Made by a program: the position numbers and the translations under genes
Origin: Polynucleobacter tropicus
GTDB taxonomy: Bacteria > Pseudomonadota > Gammaproteobacteria > Burkholderiales > Burkholderiaceae
Direction of reading: 5' to 3'
Length of the DNA stretch: 64,000 nucleotides
Assembly: GCF_013307225.1 (NCBI RefSeq)
Contig: NZ_CP028942.1
Location: 248,001 to 312,000, forward strand
In this document: positions 46,048-54,868 of the stretch, one piece after another
Layout: each line of letters begins with the position of its first letter
Numbering within the stretch: position 1 is the stretch's first letter
The notes under the pieces: model-generated
Databases searched by the model: none
The model's input: only the letters and a program-made list of their open reading frames with translations
Told to the model about the DNA's origin: nothing

Positions 46048-46800
46048 TTACTTGTCTCCGCCTAGCTTTGCTAAAAGTTGGCGTAATTCCTTAAAGTGTT
46101 TAAAGCTAGCATCCGGGGTATTTGGCCCCTCGCCAATCTTAACTCCTTCATGAATTTTTTGTAGAGTCACAGCATTGATTTTTTCTTTGCCACCGCGAAT
46201 GTCATTGATGGGATTGTCGCCGATCATCCAAATGCAATCACCTTTGGGTTGCATTTTCTCTAGCGCAATTTGAAATGGCGCCTCATGAGGTTTATCAAAT
46301 CCCGCTTCTTCGCTGGTCACGATGTAATTGAAGTAATGGTCTAGACCAAAATACACAACTTTACGAAACTGAATTTGTGCCGTTAAGTCAGTCACAATAG
46401 CAGTGGGAATCCCCAGAAGGCGTAAATCATCCAAAAGCTCTTTTACGTCATCGAATAAAACTGCATTCGCTAGAAATGTTCGCCAATAGGTCTGCTCAAA
46501 ATCAAGAGCCAGTAAGACCTGAGAGCCCAGCCCCATAATTTCTAACATACGTTGGAGGTATAGCAGACGACTGTGTGATGAGGCAGTATGGCCCAATCGA
46601 GCTTTAATTTGTTTACGAGCTTCATGAAAGGCATCGTCAAAATCTTTTGAGCTAATAGAGAAAGTGCCCATCACTTTTTCTTTGACCGCTTGTTGTGCAC
46701 GGGTATGCGCTGGATCATAGGGGTAGAGGGTGTTATCCGTGTCAAATAACACTGCGTCTGGCAGGCGCAAGAAGCGGTCTTGGTCGATAATGTTCGTCAT
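46048..46800 (-). CDS. HAD-superfamily phosphatase
   Basis: From ATG 46800 the protein is 250 residues. It has the HAD motif I DTDNT (20-24), motif II in AIVTDLTA, a conserved lysine region near EEAGFDKPHEAPF, and motif IV IGDNPINDIRGG. The start is chosen because it overlaps the stop of the upstream gene as ATGA; a longer in-frame extension to 46878 lies inside that gene. The likely role is removing phosphate from a sugar or polyol intermediate in the same pathway as the neighbouring aldolase and kinase. Confidence 0.85.
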   Translation of the reverse strand: MTNIIDQDRFLRLPDAVLFDTDNTLYPYDPAHTRAQQAVKEKVMGTFSISSKDFDDAFHEARKQIKARLGHTASSHSRLLYLQRMLEIMGLGSQVLLALDFEQTYWRTFLANAVLFDDVKELLDDLRLLGIPTAIVTDLTAQIQFRKVVYFGLDHYFNYIVTSEEAGFDKPHEAPFQIALEKMQPKGDCIWMIGDNPINDIRGGKEKINAVTLQKIHEGVKIGEGPNTPDASFKHFKELRQLLAKLGGDK

Positions 46801-48875
46801 ATAAATCGTCTTGTCAGTGCTTGGTTGATATGCGAGAGGGTAATCAATTGCATTAATCCTAAGACCCCATTTTGCCATTGGGGTTGCAAATCCAAAAATT
46901 CAAAAATTTGAGGGCAAACTAATTGTGCTGCCATTTGAATATCCTCGGCGCCCGCTTCACCCTCAATGCTGATTGCTACTTCAGAAACGTCTTTATTGGT
47001 GTTCATGTCTACATGGAGGCCGCAAACTCCAATTAGCACGCGTTTAAGGGAGAGCTCATTAAAACCATGTCGTGATTTGACTACTAATTTAAGGCGAGGG
47101 GGATTATTCTCGCTGGCATTTAGTAGTGAGCTAGAGTGAATGGGTCGTAGGCTAAATATGAGGTCAGCAAAGGCGGCTTGCGGATGAATAAATTTTTCAG
47201 AATCCGCTTTGCGTTTTAATAGTGCATCCAAAACACGTTCGATGGTATATCCACGCTTATTAACATCGCGCTGTATTTTGAAATATTTCCGAAGTTCTTC
47301 ATCGATATCCAAATAAATACTTAGGTCATAACACTGACGTAGGATTGGTAAGTACAGCGCATGGAGACCGCTGGCAATAATAATGTCATTGCTTTTTACG
47401 GTAAACGGCTTACTCATCTTTCCAGTGTCGTGGTCATAGTGACATGCCTGAATTGCTCTGCCGTCGGTAAGTGAAACCAAATTTTTGGCATAACTTTCTA
47501 AATCGTTGGCGGCAGGGTTAATGTGTGTCAAAACTTGCCACATCGGTTGATGGCGATCCCACAGATGGTAATCATCTCCGGAGATGGTGGCAATTGAGTG
47601 GGAACCAAAGAGTCCTGCAATTGAGCTAACAAATGTATCCTTCCCTGCCCCCGAATCGCCTGCCACTCCAATAACAAAAGGTTTGCGACTCAGCCTAAAA
47701 AAGTCATTCCGAATCACAGTTTCACGCCAAATTCGTATTGCCAATACGATGCCCGTGGCAACCAAGGCGGTATGAGAAAGTGATATTAGGCGTATGTTGA
47801 TCAATTGCGCGTCACTAAAAGTATTTGATAGTCCAAATACCTGTAAAGTCGCATCTAGTTGAGCGCCTACAAATAGGATGGCACTTAGCGCATAGAGAGC
47901 TGAAAAGATGGAGGTGATGTATATTGCAGCACGATCGCCGCCAGCTTGATAAGTAACCAAGAGTGGAAGTATCCAGATAAACCATCCTGGCGATGCTGGG
48001 GTTAGCAGCACGACCAATAAAAATGCCATACCTAAAATCGCATTAAATAACTCAAAGTTCATCCGCTTAATTCTCCATGCGGCATAGAGCATGAGGAGAT
48101 AAGCTAAGGGGACCAAATAGACGGCTGTATTGCGAACTAGACTGATGGAGAGTTGATAAATCTTTTCAACTTCAGGATTGCTGGCCAACATACCAATGCC
48201 GGCTTGAGAAAATAGAAATGGCAAAAAGAAAATGCCTGCACCTATAGTAAGACCAATGACAAATTGGCGCAAAATTTGGCGAAGATTGCCGTTATGAAAT
48301 AGGTAAATTAGGAAGAAAGGTAGGCCGAGAGCCATGCTGAGCTTTGCGGAGATGGCTGCAGCCAAGAAGACTCCCGAAAGGAGGGGTTTATGTTCTCTCA
48401 AAAAGTAAACGGCACTCATTAGTAAAAAAATAGGAATGATGTCGTTGTATCCGAGACAGTAACTAGCAATCAGACTGATGGGTGAGAGCCAGTAAGTGGC
48501 TAGCAACACCCAGTCTTTAGTCTTCAGCAATTTGCGTAGGATCAGCAATAGCCCAAAGTCTGCTGCTATTAAACTTAGGCCATATCCATATACCAATGGA
48601 ATTGAAAGCAGCTTGCATAACAAGCTAAAGGGCAGCAAAAACAGCCACATGGCGTAGCCGTATGGGAATGCAATTGTAGAGCCTCCCTGATTTAGCCATG
48701 CTTGCCATGGATCTAAGGTAAATATTGCAATGCTGTTGCTAAGGAAGGGTGCATACCATTGGCCAACGGGTTCTGGCAGTATGGCGATGATCAATCCTAA
48801 GCGGAGTGCCAGACCCAATAAAAAGAGAGGACTTTTGCAGTAGCCAAATAAAGATTTTAGAAATAGGGTCGACAT
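46797..48875 (-). CDS. Fusion of a GT-C-like membrane region to a uridine-kinase-like domain
   Basis: The 692-residue protein has two unlike halves. Residues 1 to about 385 form ten or so membrane helices. A loop after the first helix holds FTLDPWQAWLNQGG, and later there are FPYGYAMW and YNDIIPIF, all GT-C-like. Residues about 395-600 carry a P-loop kinase domain: VAGDSGAGKDTF (P-loop near 405), ISGDDYHLWDRH, HINPAAND, HYDHDTGKM, and DLSIYLDIDEELRKYFK, as in uridine kinases/phosphoribulokinases. A C-terminal 90 residues are unassigned. No stop or frameshift is seen between the halves. The start is two bases after the upstream stop. Confidence 0.75.
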   Translation of the reverse strand: MSTLFLKSLFGYCKSPLFLLGLALRLGLIIAILPEPVGQWYAPFLSNSIAIFTLDPWQAWLNQGGSTIAFPYGYAMWLFLLPFSLLCKLLSIPLVYGYGLSLIAADFGLLLILRKLLKTKDWVLLATYWLSPISLIASYCLGYNDIIPIFLLMSAVYFLREHKPLLSGVFLAAAISAKLSMALGLPFFLIYLFHNGNLRQILRQFVIGLTIGAGIFFLPFLFSQAGIGMLASNPEVEKIYQLSISLVRNTAVYLVPLAYLLMLYAAWRIKRMNFELFNAILGMAFLLVVLLTPASPGWFIWILPLLVTYQAGGDRAAIYITSIFSALYALSAILFVGAQLDATLQVFGLSNTFSDAQLINIRLISLSHTALVATGIVLAIRIWRETVIRNDFFRLSRKPFVIGVAGDSGAGKDTFVSSIAGLFGSHSIATISGDDYHLWDRHQPMWQVLTHINPAANDLESYAKNLVSLTDGRAIQACHYDHDTGKMSKPFTVKSNDIIIASGLHALYLPILRQCYDLSIYLDIDEELRKYFKIQRDVNKRGYTIERVLDALLKRKADSEKFIHPQAAFADLIFSLRPIHSSSLLNASENNPPRLKLVVKSRHGFNELSLKRVLIGVCGLHVDMNTNKDVSEVAISIEGEAGAEDIQMAAQLVCPQIFEFLDLQPQWQNGVLGLMQLITLSHINQALTRRFI

Positions 48876-48877
48876 AT

Positions 48878-49474
48878 TTATAGATATTCTTTCCAGATCT
48901 CAGGTTTCTTGGTGCAAATTGCATCTGCTGTTATCTGGCGCTCGACTAGAAGTTTTGCCAATTCTGGGATAGCGGTTTCGGCAGGGCGACCTTGGAGCTC
49001 TGGAGAGACGAGACAAAGTTTAAGACCAGCAGCTTGCAGGTGTTTAGCATCTTGGCCGCTGAGCGGGAATTTAGTAAAGCAATCAACCCAGACCCAGTCA
49101 ATCTTTCCCGCAAGGGTAAGGGCGGTTTCAATCGACTCAAACTCGGATACGCGTACCGCACAACGGCGCTCACCCAGCTTTGACCATTTAATCAAAAATG
49201 GAAAAGATTGATCCAAGAAAAAGTAATCAGTAATTCCACGCTGCTTCATCAAATTAATTAAGCGCTCTTCCAGCCCCTCTTCTTTGACATTGAGGATAAG
49301 GGTGCCATGCTGATAGTGCTTGATCCATTCCTCAAAATCATCTCCTGAAGCAAAGGGATCGTGATGGATTACCAGCCTCCCATTGTCTGAGCGAATATCT
49401 ACTTCGACGCCATAATCAGTTTGAGTTGCTTTAAGTTCCTCAATGGAATTGCGTCGATGAGAAATGAAGTTCAT
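48878..49474 (-). CDS. GDPD/PI-PLC-like phosphodiesterase
   Basis: The 198-residue protein begins MNFISHRRNS and has EVDIR then HHDPF. This gives His6-Arg7, Glu24-x-Asp26 and His37-His38-Asp39, matching the catalytic signature of glycerophosphodiester phosphodiesterases. No signal peptide is visible, so it is probably cytoplasmic. It is shorter than typical GDPDs (about 240 or more). It overlaps the GT2 gene as ATGA. Its substrate in this locus is unknown; a sugar- or polyol-phosphodiester is plausible. Confidence 0.75.
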   Translation of the reverse strand: MNFISHRRNSIEELKATQTDYGVEVDIRSDNGRLVIHHDPFASGDDFEEWIKHYQHGTLILNVKEEGLEERLINLMKQRGITDYFFLDQSFPFLIKWSKLGERRCAVRVSEFESIETALTLAGKIDWVWVDCFTKFPLSGQDAKHLQAAGLKLCLVSPELQGRPAETAIPELAKLLVERQITADAICTKKPEIWKEYL

Positions 49475-50172
49475 TGAGGCAGCCTTTTTTTTAACTCAAA
49501 ACTAAAGTCGATGGTTCGGCGGATAAATTTCATTTTGGCCGCCCAATTGACGTTCCAATGAGAGACACCGTGAGCCCGCTCTCCAAATTCTACGGGAAAG
49601 CGGCAAACAGACATCCCCTGAGCCTTTGCCGTGAAATATACATATAAATCCAGCGAAAAATCATGGGGTGGGTTCTCCCAAGACTCAAAAAATGCTCTTG
49701 AGAACATATTGGGCTGAGCATTGATATCCCAAAGTCGAGTTCGTAGCAAGAGAGTTTCAAAAACGCTCATGCCGATGGTAAAGAAAACGTCCGCCAAGGG
49801 GCGTTTGATTCTCTGGCCTTTGACATAAATATTGTTACTCCCGTGTTGCGCAAATATTTTCAATCCGCGCAAAACATCTTTGGGGTCTGTCTGCATATCT
49901 GCATGCGTCCAGGCCAATAGTTCGCCGGTCGCAGCGTGCAACCCAGACAAAATGCCGTAGCCATAGCCCTGATTAACAGGCACGCGAACACTGCGGCATT
50001 GTGGGTGGTTAGGCAAAAGACTTTGCAAAACTTCAGGACTATTGTCAGTGGAGCCGTTGTCCACCAGAATGACTTCAATATCATGATATTCACCGAGCGA
50101 GGCGCAGCGATCTAAAAGCAGAGGCAAATTAGCGGCTTCGTTATAGCAGGGAATAATTAGGGATAGTTTCAC
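49471..50172 (-). CDS. GT2-family glycosyltransferase (polyprenol-phosphate type)
   Basis: The 233 residues start LSLIIPCYNEAANLP and contain VDNGSTDNS (37-45), an RVPVNQGYGYGILSGL stretch and AWTHADMQTDP, the DPM1/DPG1-like GT2 pattern without membrane helices at the C-terminus. Such enzymes usually move a sugar from a nucleotide donor to undecaprenyl phosphate. The adjacent GtrA gene strengthens this, since GtrA proteins are linked with translocation of such lipid-linked sugars. Confidence 0.85.
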   Translation of the reverse strand: MKLSLIIPCYNEAANLPLLLDRCASLGEYHDIEVILVDNGSTDNSPEVLQSLLPNHPQCRSVRVPVNQGYGYGILSGLHAATGELLAWTHADMQTDPKDVLRGLKIFAQHGSNNIYVKGQRIKRPLADVFFTIGMSVFETLLLRTRLWDINAQPNMFSRAFFESWENPPHDFSLDLYVYFTAKAQGMSVCRFPVEFGERAHGVSHWNVNWAAKMKFIRRTIDFSFELKKRLPQ

Positions 50173-50201
50173 GGGGCGAAGAGTATTGAATGATTCAGTG
50201 A

Positions 50202-50642
50202 TTAAATGTTCTTAGGGTTACCAATCTTAAGATCGGTAAAGACGAAAAATTTCATGCCAATAAAATTTAATGAGGCAGAAACACTGGTTGCTAAGATGAA
50301 AGCAATCAAGAGGGTGTATTCCAGAGCAAAATCGGGACTGCTAAACCATTCGATACATATGTGATTGATCGCAATATTGGCGACTAAGCCCAGGATGTAA
50401 ACCATCACAAACCTAAAGACGCTACCAGCACCTGTAGTTTGTTGATTAAAAGTCCAAAAACGATTGGCAAAGTAGGCAAAGACTGTTCCGCTAATAAAGC
50501 TAAAGCCTTTAGCGATATTGATGCTATCAATATCAAGTGGTTGTATATAAATAAAGCCACGATAGATTAAAAAATCAATCCCAACAGTTAATAGGCCAAC
50601 GATTAAAAAAATGCCTAGTTCACGTTTGATGGGCGCGGTCAT
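50202..50642 (-). CDS. GtrA-family membrane protein
   Basis: The 146 residues have four hydrophobic segments and the GtrA signatures FLIVGLLTVGIDFLIYR, ISGTVFAYFANRFWTF and VNIAINHICIEWF. GtrA proteins are proposed to flip undecaprenyl-phosphate-linked sugars. It sits between the tandem nucleotidyltransferase and the GT2 gene, in the same direction and close spacing, which supports a common pathway. Confidence 0.9.
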   Translation of the reverse strand: MTAPIKRELGIFLIVGLLTVGIDFLIYRGFIYIQPLDIDSINIAKGFSFISGTVFAYFANRFWTFNQQTTGAGSVFRFVMVYILGLVANIAINHICIEWFSSPDFALEYTLLIAFILATSVSASLNFIGMKFFVFTDLKIGNPKNI

Positions 50643-50678
50643 TTAATGAATTAACTATGGGGTAGTATTAATAAATGC

Positions 50679-52376
50679 TTATTTTGGAAGTTCTGGGGTT
50701 CTTGCGGCATAGCGCTGATACAAATTCTCCAAAGCAGTTGGCTCAACTCGAGAATCTAGCTCTAAGCGGTAAGGGTGATGTGGCCACTTATGAAAGCATG
50801 CCTGCCAATACTCAAATGTTTTGAGATCGTTTGGAGTGCCCCAAGAAATGAAGCTATCCACTTCAAATAAATGACAATGCAGTCCTAGTCCAATTGCATC
50901 GTTGATGCAGGAGTCTAGATAAAACTCACCATTGATTCTGCCATTGCGGGCAATCAGGGTATCAATGGCGCGTCTTGCATCGTTTGGGTTTTTAAAGGTG
51001 AATGTACCAATCACAATTGGATCAGTTGCTGGGGAGGCTAAAGGGGTTTTGACGGAGATGGTATTGATGCGTCCGTCAACAGTGGCATCAATCCAACCAA
51101 ACATCTGCGGCTTACGTACAGCATTAGTATGGCCCCGCGCACCCCAGACAATCACATCAACATCAGGATTATTAATGAGTGCTTGATATGTCGCTTGATT
51201 AAATAGTACGCCGTTATCGCATGCGCCAAACGTTATGGGCAATAAATCATCGCTAGAGTGCTGCTTGCTAAATTCTTCGAGTGCGTCTAAACCTATGAGT
51301 GCAGTACAGGCTTGCCCCTCAGTAACTTGGGGTACAAGAGTGATGATTGCATTTGGAAAATGCTCTTTAATGGAGTGTTCGATTTCTGCTAAGCCTGGCA
51401 TGTCAGAGCGCATGACAAGTGATTGGTATTGAGACTTGGGCAAATCCTCAATTGCCTGAATTGCCATGGCCTTGCCTGAAACTGGAATGAGAGGCTTAGT
51501 GAGTGTGTAACCCTCATCAGCAAAGCGCTTGCCCATGCCCGCCATTGGGATGACTAAAGATCCCACAGGTCTGGACTCGACATCGGATTTTATTAAACGT
51601 TTAAAGGTATCTGACCATGAGTTGTATTCATGGAGATCATCTGGGGTACCCCATTGCATGAAATGCTGTAGTGGGTAGATTGCCACTTTGTTGCCTTTGG
51701 CAAACATTGGTTTGTAAGCTAGGCTGACATAGTACTCGCCACCAACGTTAATGTTTTGATCCATGGTTTGCTTAAATGCATCACTCATAATTTTTGCGCT
51801 AGCAAAATAATAGGTTCCGCTAGATGCAAACTCTTCCATCCGGTTATTGGTGTACGGTTGTTTTTCCTGTATATCTAAGGCCCATGCGCCGTCATGTCCC
51901 GATTGACTTTTAGCGATCTCTTTGATGTAAGCATAATTAGTGGTGCCAAGAGTGTGCGGATGAAATCCCTTGTATGCCGGAATGGCGCCCGCACAGGCAG
52001 TATCTACAACAAACTTCTTGAAGTGATCCCAATCCCAGTAGCACGTGAAATCGCAATAGTTAACAACAACTGGCTGATTGGGGTCTAGTAGGTGCTCAAC
52101 TTGACGTACAGCATGAATGGGGCCTAGCTTATGCGCTGGAATGCCAACTACTCTGCCTGTTGGGCATAGCTCATGAAGAATTTTTTCCATTTGATAATCG
52201 GGATTGGCTAAATGATCTTCATTGCAAATAAAAATGAAATCAGTTTCCCCGGGAAACATATTAATGACGTGCCCAATAATGGGTTTGCCATCAACCTCAA
52301 TTAAGGGTTTTGGGACTACGTATCCAGCACGGCGAAAGCGCTCGCCAAAGCCTGACATAGGAATAACAATTTGCAC
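50679..52376 (-). CDS. Tandem (two-domain) sugar nucleotidyltransferase-like protein
   Basis: The product holds two RfbA/GlmU-type domains in tandem. The first begins QIVIPMSGFGERFRRAGY with KPLIEVDGKPIIG. The second begins near residue 272 with VIPMAGMGKRF, then TLTKPLIPVSGKAM. Both keep the nucleotide-binding glycine/arginine and KP motifs. In the first, VVNYCDF stands at the usual metal-aspartate position. Each half ends with a SWGTPNDL-like signature (QWGTPDDLHEY, SWGTPNDLKTF). The start is taken as GTG 52376, since a TTG at 52409 adds only unconserved residues. Substrates are unknown. Confidence 0.75.
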   Translation of the reverse strand: MQIVIPMSGFGERFRRAGYVVPKPLIEVDGKPIIGHVINMFPGETDFIFICNEDHLANPDYQMEKILHELCPTGRVVGIPAHKLGPIHAVRQVEHLLDPNQPVVVNYCDFTCYWDWDHFKKFVVDTACAGAIPAYKGFHPHTLGTTNYAYIKEIAKSQSGHDGAWALDIQEKQPYTNNRMEEFASSGTYYFASAKIMSDAFKQTMDQNINVGGEYYVSLAYKPMFAKGNKVAIYPLQHFMQWGTPDDLHEYNSWSDTFKRLIKSDVESRPVGSLVIPMAGMGKRFADEGYTLTKPLIPVSGKAMAIQAIEDLPKSQYQSLVMRSDMPGLAEIEHSIKEHFPNAIITLVPQVTEGQACTALIGLDALEEFSKQHSSDDLLPITFGACDNGVLFNQATYQALINNPDVDVIVWGARGHTNAVRKPQMFGWIDATVDGRINTISVKTPLASPATDPIVIGTFTFKNPNDARRAIDTLIARNGRINGEFYLDSCINDAIGLGLHCHLFEVDSFISWGTPNDLKTFEYWQACFHKWPHHPYRLELDSRVEPTALENLYQRYAARTPELPK

Positions 52377-52521
52377 AAGTTTCCAATCAATGATGATAGG
52401 TAAGATCAATCTAAATCAATGCAATATAGACCCAAATTATAGTCGCTGAAAATATGCTTTTTATCAAAAAATAATTAAAGACACAGGCCTGAAGTCTTCA
52501 AGAAAAGTCAGGGTGCAACGC

Positions 52522-54456
52522 TTAATTTCTATGTGTTTTATGAAATATCATTGGGCGCGCGCGATTGGGTGCCCAAAGGAGCATAAATAGTATAAGAATA
52601 AACAGAAGGTTTGAGCCTACTAGTAAGGCAATAAATGGAAGGTCTTGGTACTTAAGTTGATAGTTGTTGATATTAGATATCAGCTTGAAGCAAAGCCAAT
52701 CTTCCCCGCATACAAAGTAAGGAATTTTCTTTCCATTGCCAGTAAGTGAAAAATTTGTATAAGGGGTCACCTTAATTGATGCTAAATCTCCTGCTTGGAA
52801 ATGCTCTATGTCAACCTCAATATGATCAGGATAAAATCGAACGTGTGAATCGCAGGGTGATTTAGTGCAAGTGACAATTTGCCCCGGTTTTTTAAGTTTT
52901 ACAAGAAAATGATCTTCATCTTCATAAGCGATTTTATAGTCACCACTATCAAATAAGGCTGGTGAAAATTCTTGTTTATTTACCCAAATGACTGAAACGC
53001 CTAGGCTCTGGTATTGCGCGAGGCTTAGGTCTTGTTTATCAAAATATTTTTCAATTTCTGGGTGAAGATTTTCCTTCGCGTGGATGGTTTCATATCCCTT
53101 GGTAAAAATTAAATTGTGGCCCTTACTCGTAAGCCATGTATTAAGTAGTAAGTGGCCACTTGGATTGGGTTCCAAATTGCGAAAGTTAGTGAGTTGAAAG
53201 ACTCGAGAGTTCGGGTCTGCATATTTTTGGATGGCTTCAATGGAAGAGGGTGTCTGCACATAATTTGTATCCTTCCAGGGGTAGGCTGCTTGCCCATAAT
53301 TATGAATAAGATAGAGTCCACTGGTTATTAATGCGAAAGCTGCAAAAGCGATTTGCCCCCTCCTAGTCCACGAAGAGCACCACAAGCTAATTGCTAGAAC
53401 AGATGTAACTCCCCCAAAAAACCACCATTTTCTGGGGGTGGTGAAGTTTTTCAGAAAATATTCATGCTCACCAAAGATGGTTGCTAAATCTAAACTTGAA
53501 AATATAAGCAGTAAAGCGCTTGTAAGGCATAAGCTTAGGCAAAATTTATCAATCTTTTGCTCTTTAAGTCTTTTGATAAAAGCCACGCAAATATATAGCA
53601 GACAAGTAACAATCCATATTGATTGACCTTCTTGTTGACGTACATTAAAAAGTCCAGAAATTAAGAACTTATCAATTTCAATTTTGTTCCAATTGAAGAT
53701 TGTTCTCCAAGACCCACTCCAGTACTCAATTTGACAATATATCCATGGTGCAAGTAGTGCTAGCCCAATTGCTTGATTGCGAAAATAGACAAGTAATAAT
53801 TGCTTGTTGAAAAATGGAGCGAGAAAAATAAACTCTACTAATTGTGCGTAGAGGAAAAATTGTGGATTCCCCCCACAGGTGGCTAAAAATGTTGCAACTA
53901 GAAGTATGCAGTCATTAGTCGTGTTAGTTTTGTGGTGATGAAGATAAAAACTCCAGTAGTCAATTTTTGCAATTAACAATAAGAGAGCCGGGAGAACGTA
54001 ATACCAGTTAATACTGTATTGGCCCATATAGGAGCCTATGCCAGCGCATATTAAGATTGCACTTTTCATGCTCTTATCTATTGGGAGGGTGTTAACAAAT
54101 CTCAATAACACAAGATTGATGAGTGTGAAGAAAGCAACGCACCAAAAATTGATGATCCAGTAGGGCTCTAAGTGAAACAAGTGAGCGATAGTAGAGGCCA
54201 ATAGAAGAATGGGCGAAAATACGGCGTAATAAGGACTTTCGGCCAGGCGGATATTGAGCTCTCCTGGATGCATCCAGGGAAATTCACCCTTTAGAATTGC
54301 ATCAAAAGCGTAGGAGAAAACGGGGGTAAATTGAGTGAAATTATCATCTTTATTAAAGTATGTTGTATCGCCAAGTAGGTAAGCAAATGGTAATAAGAAG
54401 GCAGCAACCCACAATTGACCGGTAAGCCATAAAATTTTTGAGTAAAAATTAGCCAT
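52522..54456 (-). CDS. YfhO-like multi-pass membrane protein, probable glycosyltransferase
   Basis: The 644-residue protein has about eleven membrane helices and a C-terminal periplasmic-looking domain with a single helix near the end (about 610-630). The first loop has YFNKDDNFTQFTPVFSYAFDAILKGEFPW, like YfhO/GT-C proteins whose early acidic pair is catalytic. A second stretch reads ESPYYAVFSP. It starts the minus-strand block, separated from the tandem nucleotidyltransferase gene by 145 bases. The role as a lipid-linked sugar transferase is inferred. Confidence 0.6.
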   Translation of the reverse strand: MANFYSKILWLTGQLWVAAFLLPFAYLLGDTTYFNKDDNFTQFTPVFSYAFDAILKGEFPWMHPGELNIRLAESPYYAVFSPILLLASTIAHLFHLEPYWIINFWCVAFFTLINLVLLRFVNTLPIDKSMKSAILICAGIGSYMGQYSINWYYVLPALLLLIAKIDYWSFYLHHHKTNTTNDCILLVATFLATCGGNPQFFLYAQLVEFIFLAPFFNKQLLLVYFRNQAIGLALLAPWIYCQIEYWSGSWRTIFNWNKIEIDKFLISGLFNVRQQEGQSIWIVTCLLYICVAFIKRLKEQKIDKFCLSLCLTSALLLIFSSLDLATIFGEHEYFLKNFTTPRKWWFFGGVTSVLAISLWCSSWTRRGQIAFAAFALITSGLYLIHNYGQAAYPWKDTNYVQTPSSIEAIQKYADPNSRVFQLTNFRNLEPNPSGHLLLNTWLTSKGHNLIFTKGYETIHAKENLHPEIEKYFDKQDLSLAQYQSLGVSVIWVNKQEFSPALFDSGDYKIAYEDEDHFLVKLKKPGQIVTCTKSPCDSHVRFYPDHIEVDIEHFQAGDLASIKVTPYTNFSLTGNGKKIPYFVCGEDWLCFKLISNINNYQLKYQDLPFIALLVGSNLLFILILFMLLWAPNRARPMIFHKTHRN

Positions 54457-54868
54457 GTGCGCTATTTCTTGCGATGAAATGTTTCTTCTGAAAACTCAAA
54501 AAATAATATCAATGAGAATGGTAATCTGGTTATGGCAAAAGTGCTGCATGCCCCAATAAATCGAGTGTGCGTGTTGAGCGCATAAAATTCTGTGCCGACT
54601 TAAGGATTATCGCATTGGGAGCGAGGATATCTCAGTAAATTTTATTCTGAAATCGTATCAAATAAACATGATTTAATAGTCCTGCTGATAATGTCTCAAG
54701 ATTACCTCAAAATGTAAGCTGTAATAGGACAAAGCAATCGCTAAAATCCCGTGAATGTATCTGCACTAAAAGCATATGGGTTTACAATTACTCGGATACA
54801 CTTAGCTAATGACTTGCTTGGTGAGTGGGTTAATAAATGGAGTGATTAGAGGCTATTAAGAGTATCTC
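54457..54868. other. 412-base divergent intergenic region without a recognised gene
   Basis: The gap separates the minus-strand membrane protein and the plus-strand O-antigen ligase, so it should hold two promoters. No convincing tRNA, terminator or CRISPR pattern is seen. One short plus-strand reading frame, GTG 54751 to TAG 54849, encodes 32 residues (starting VNVSALKAYGFTITR). I do not recognise it; it may be a remnant or chance. Confidence 0.5.
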
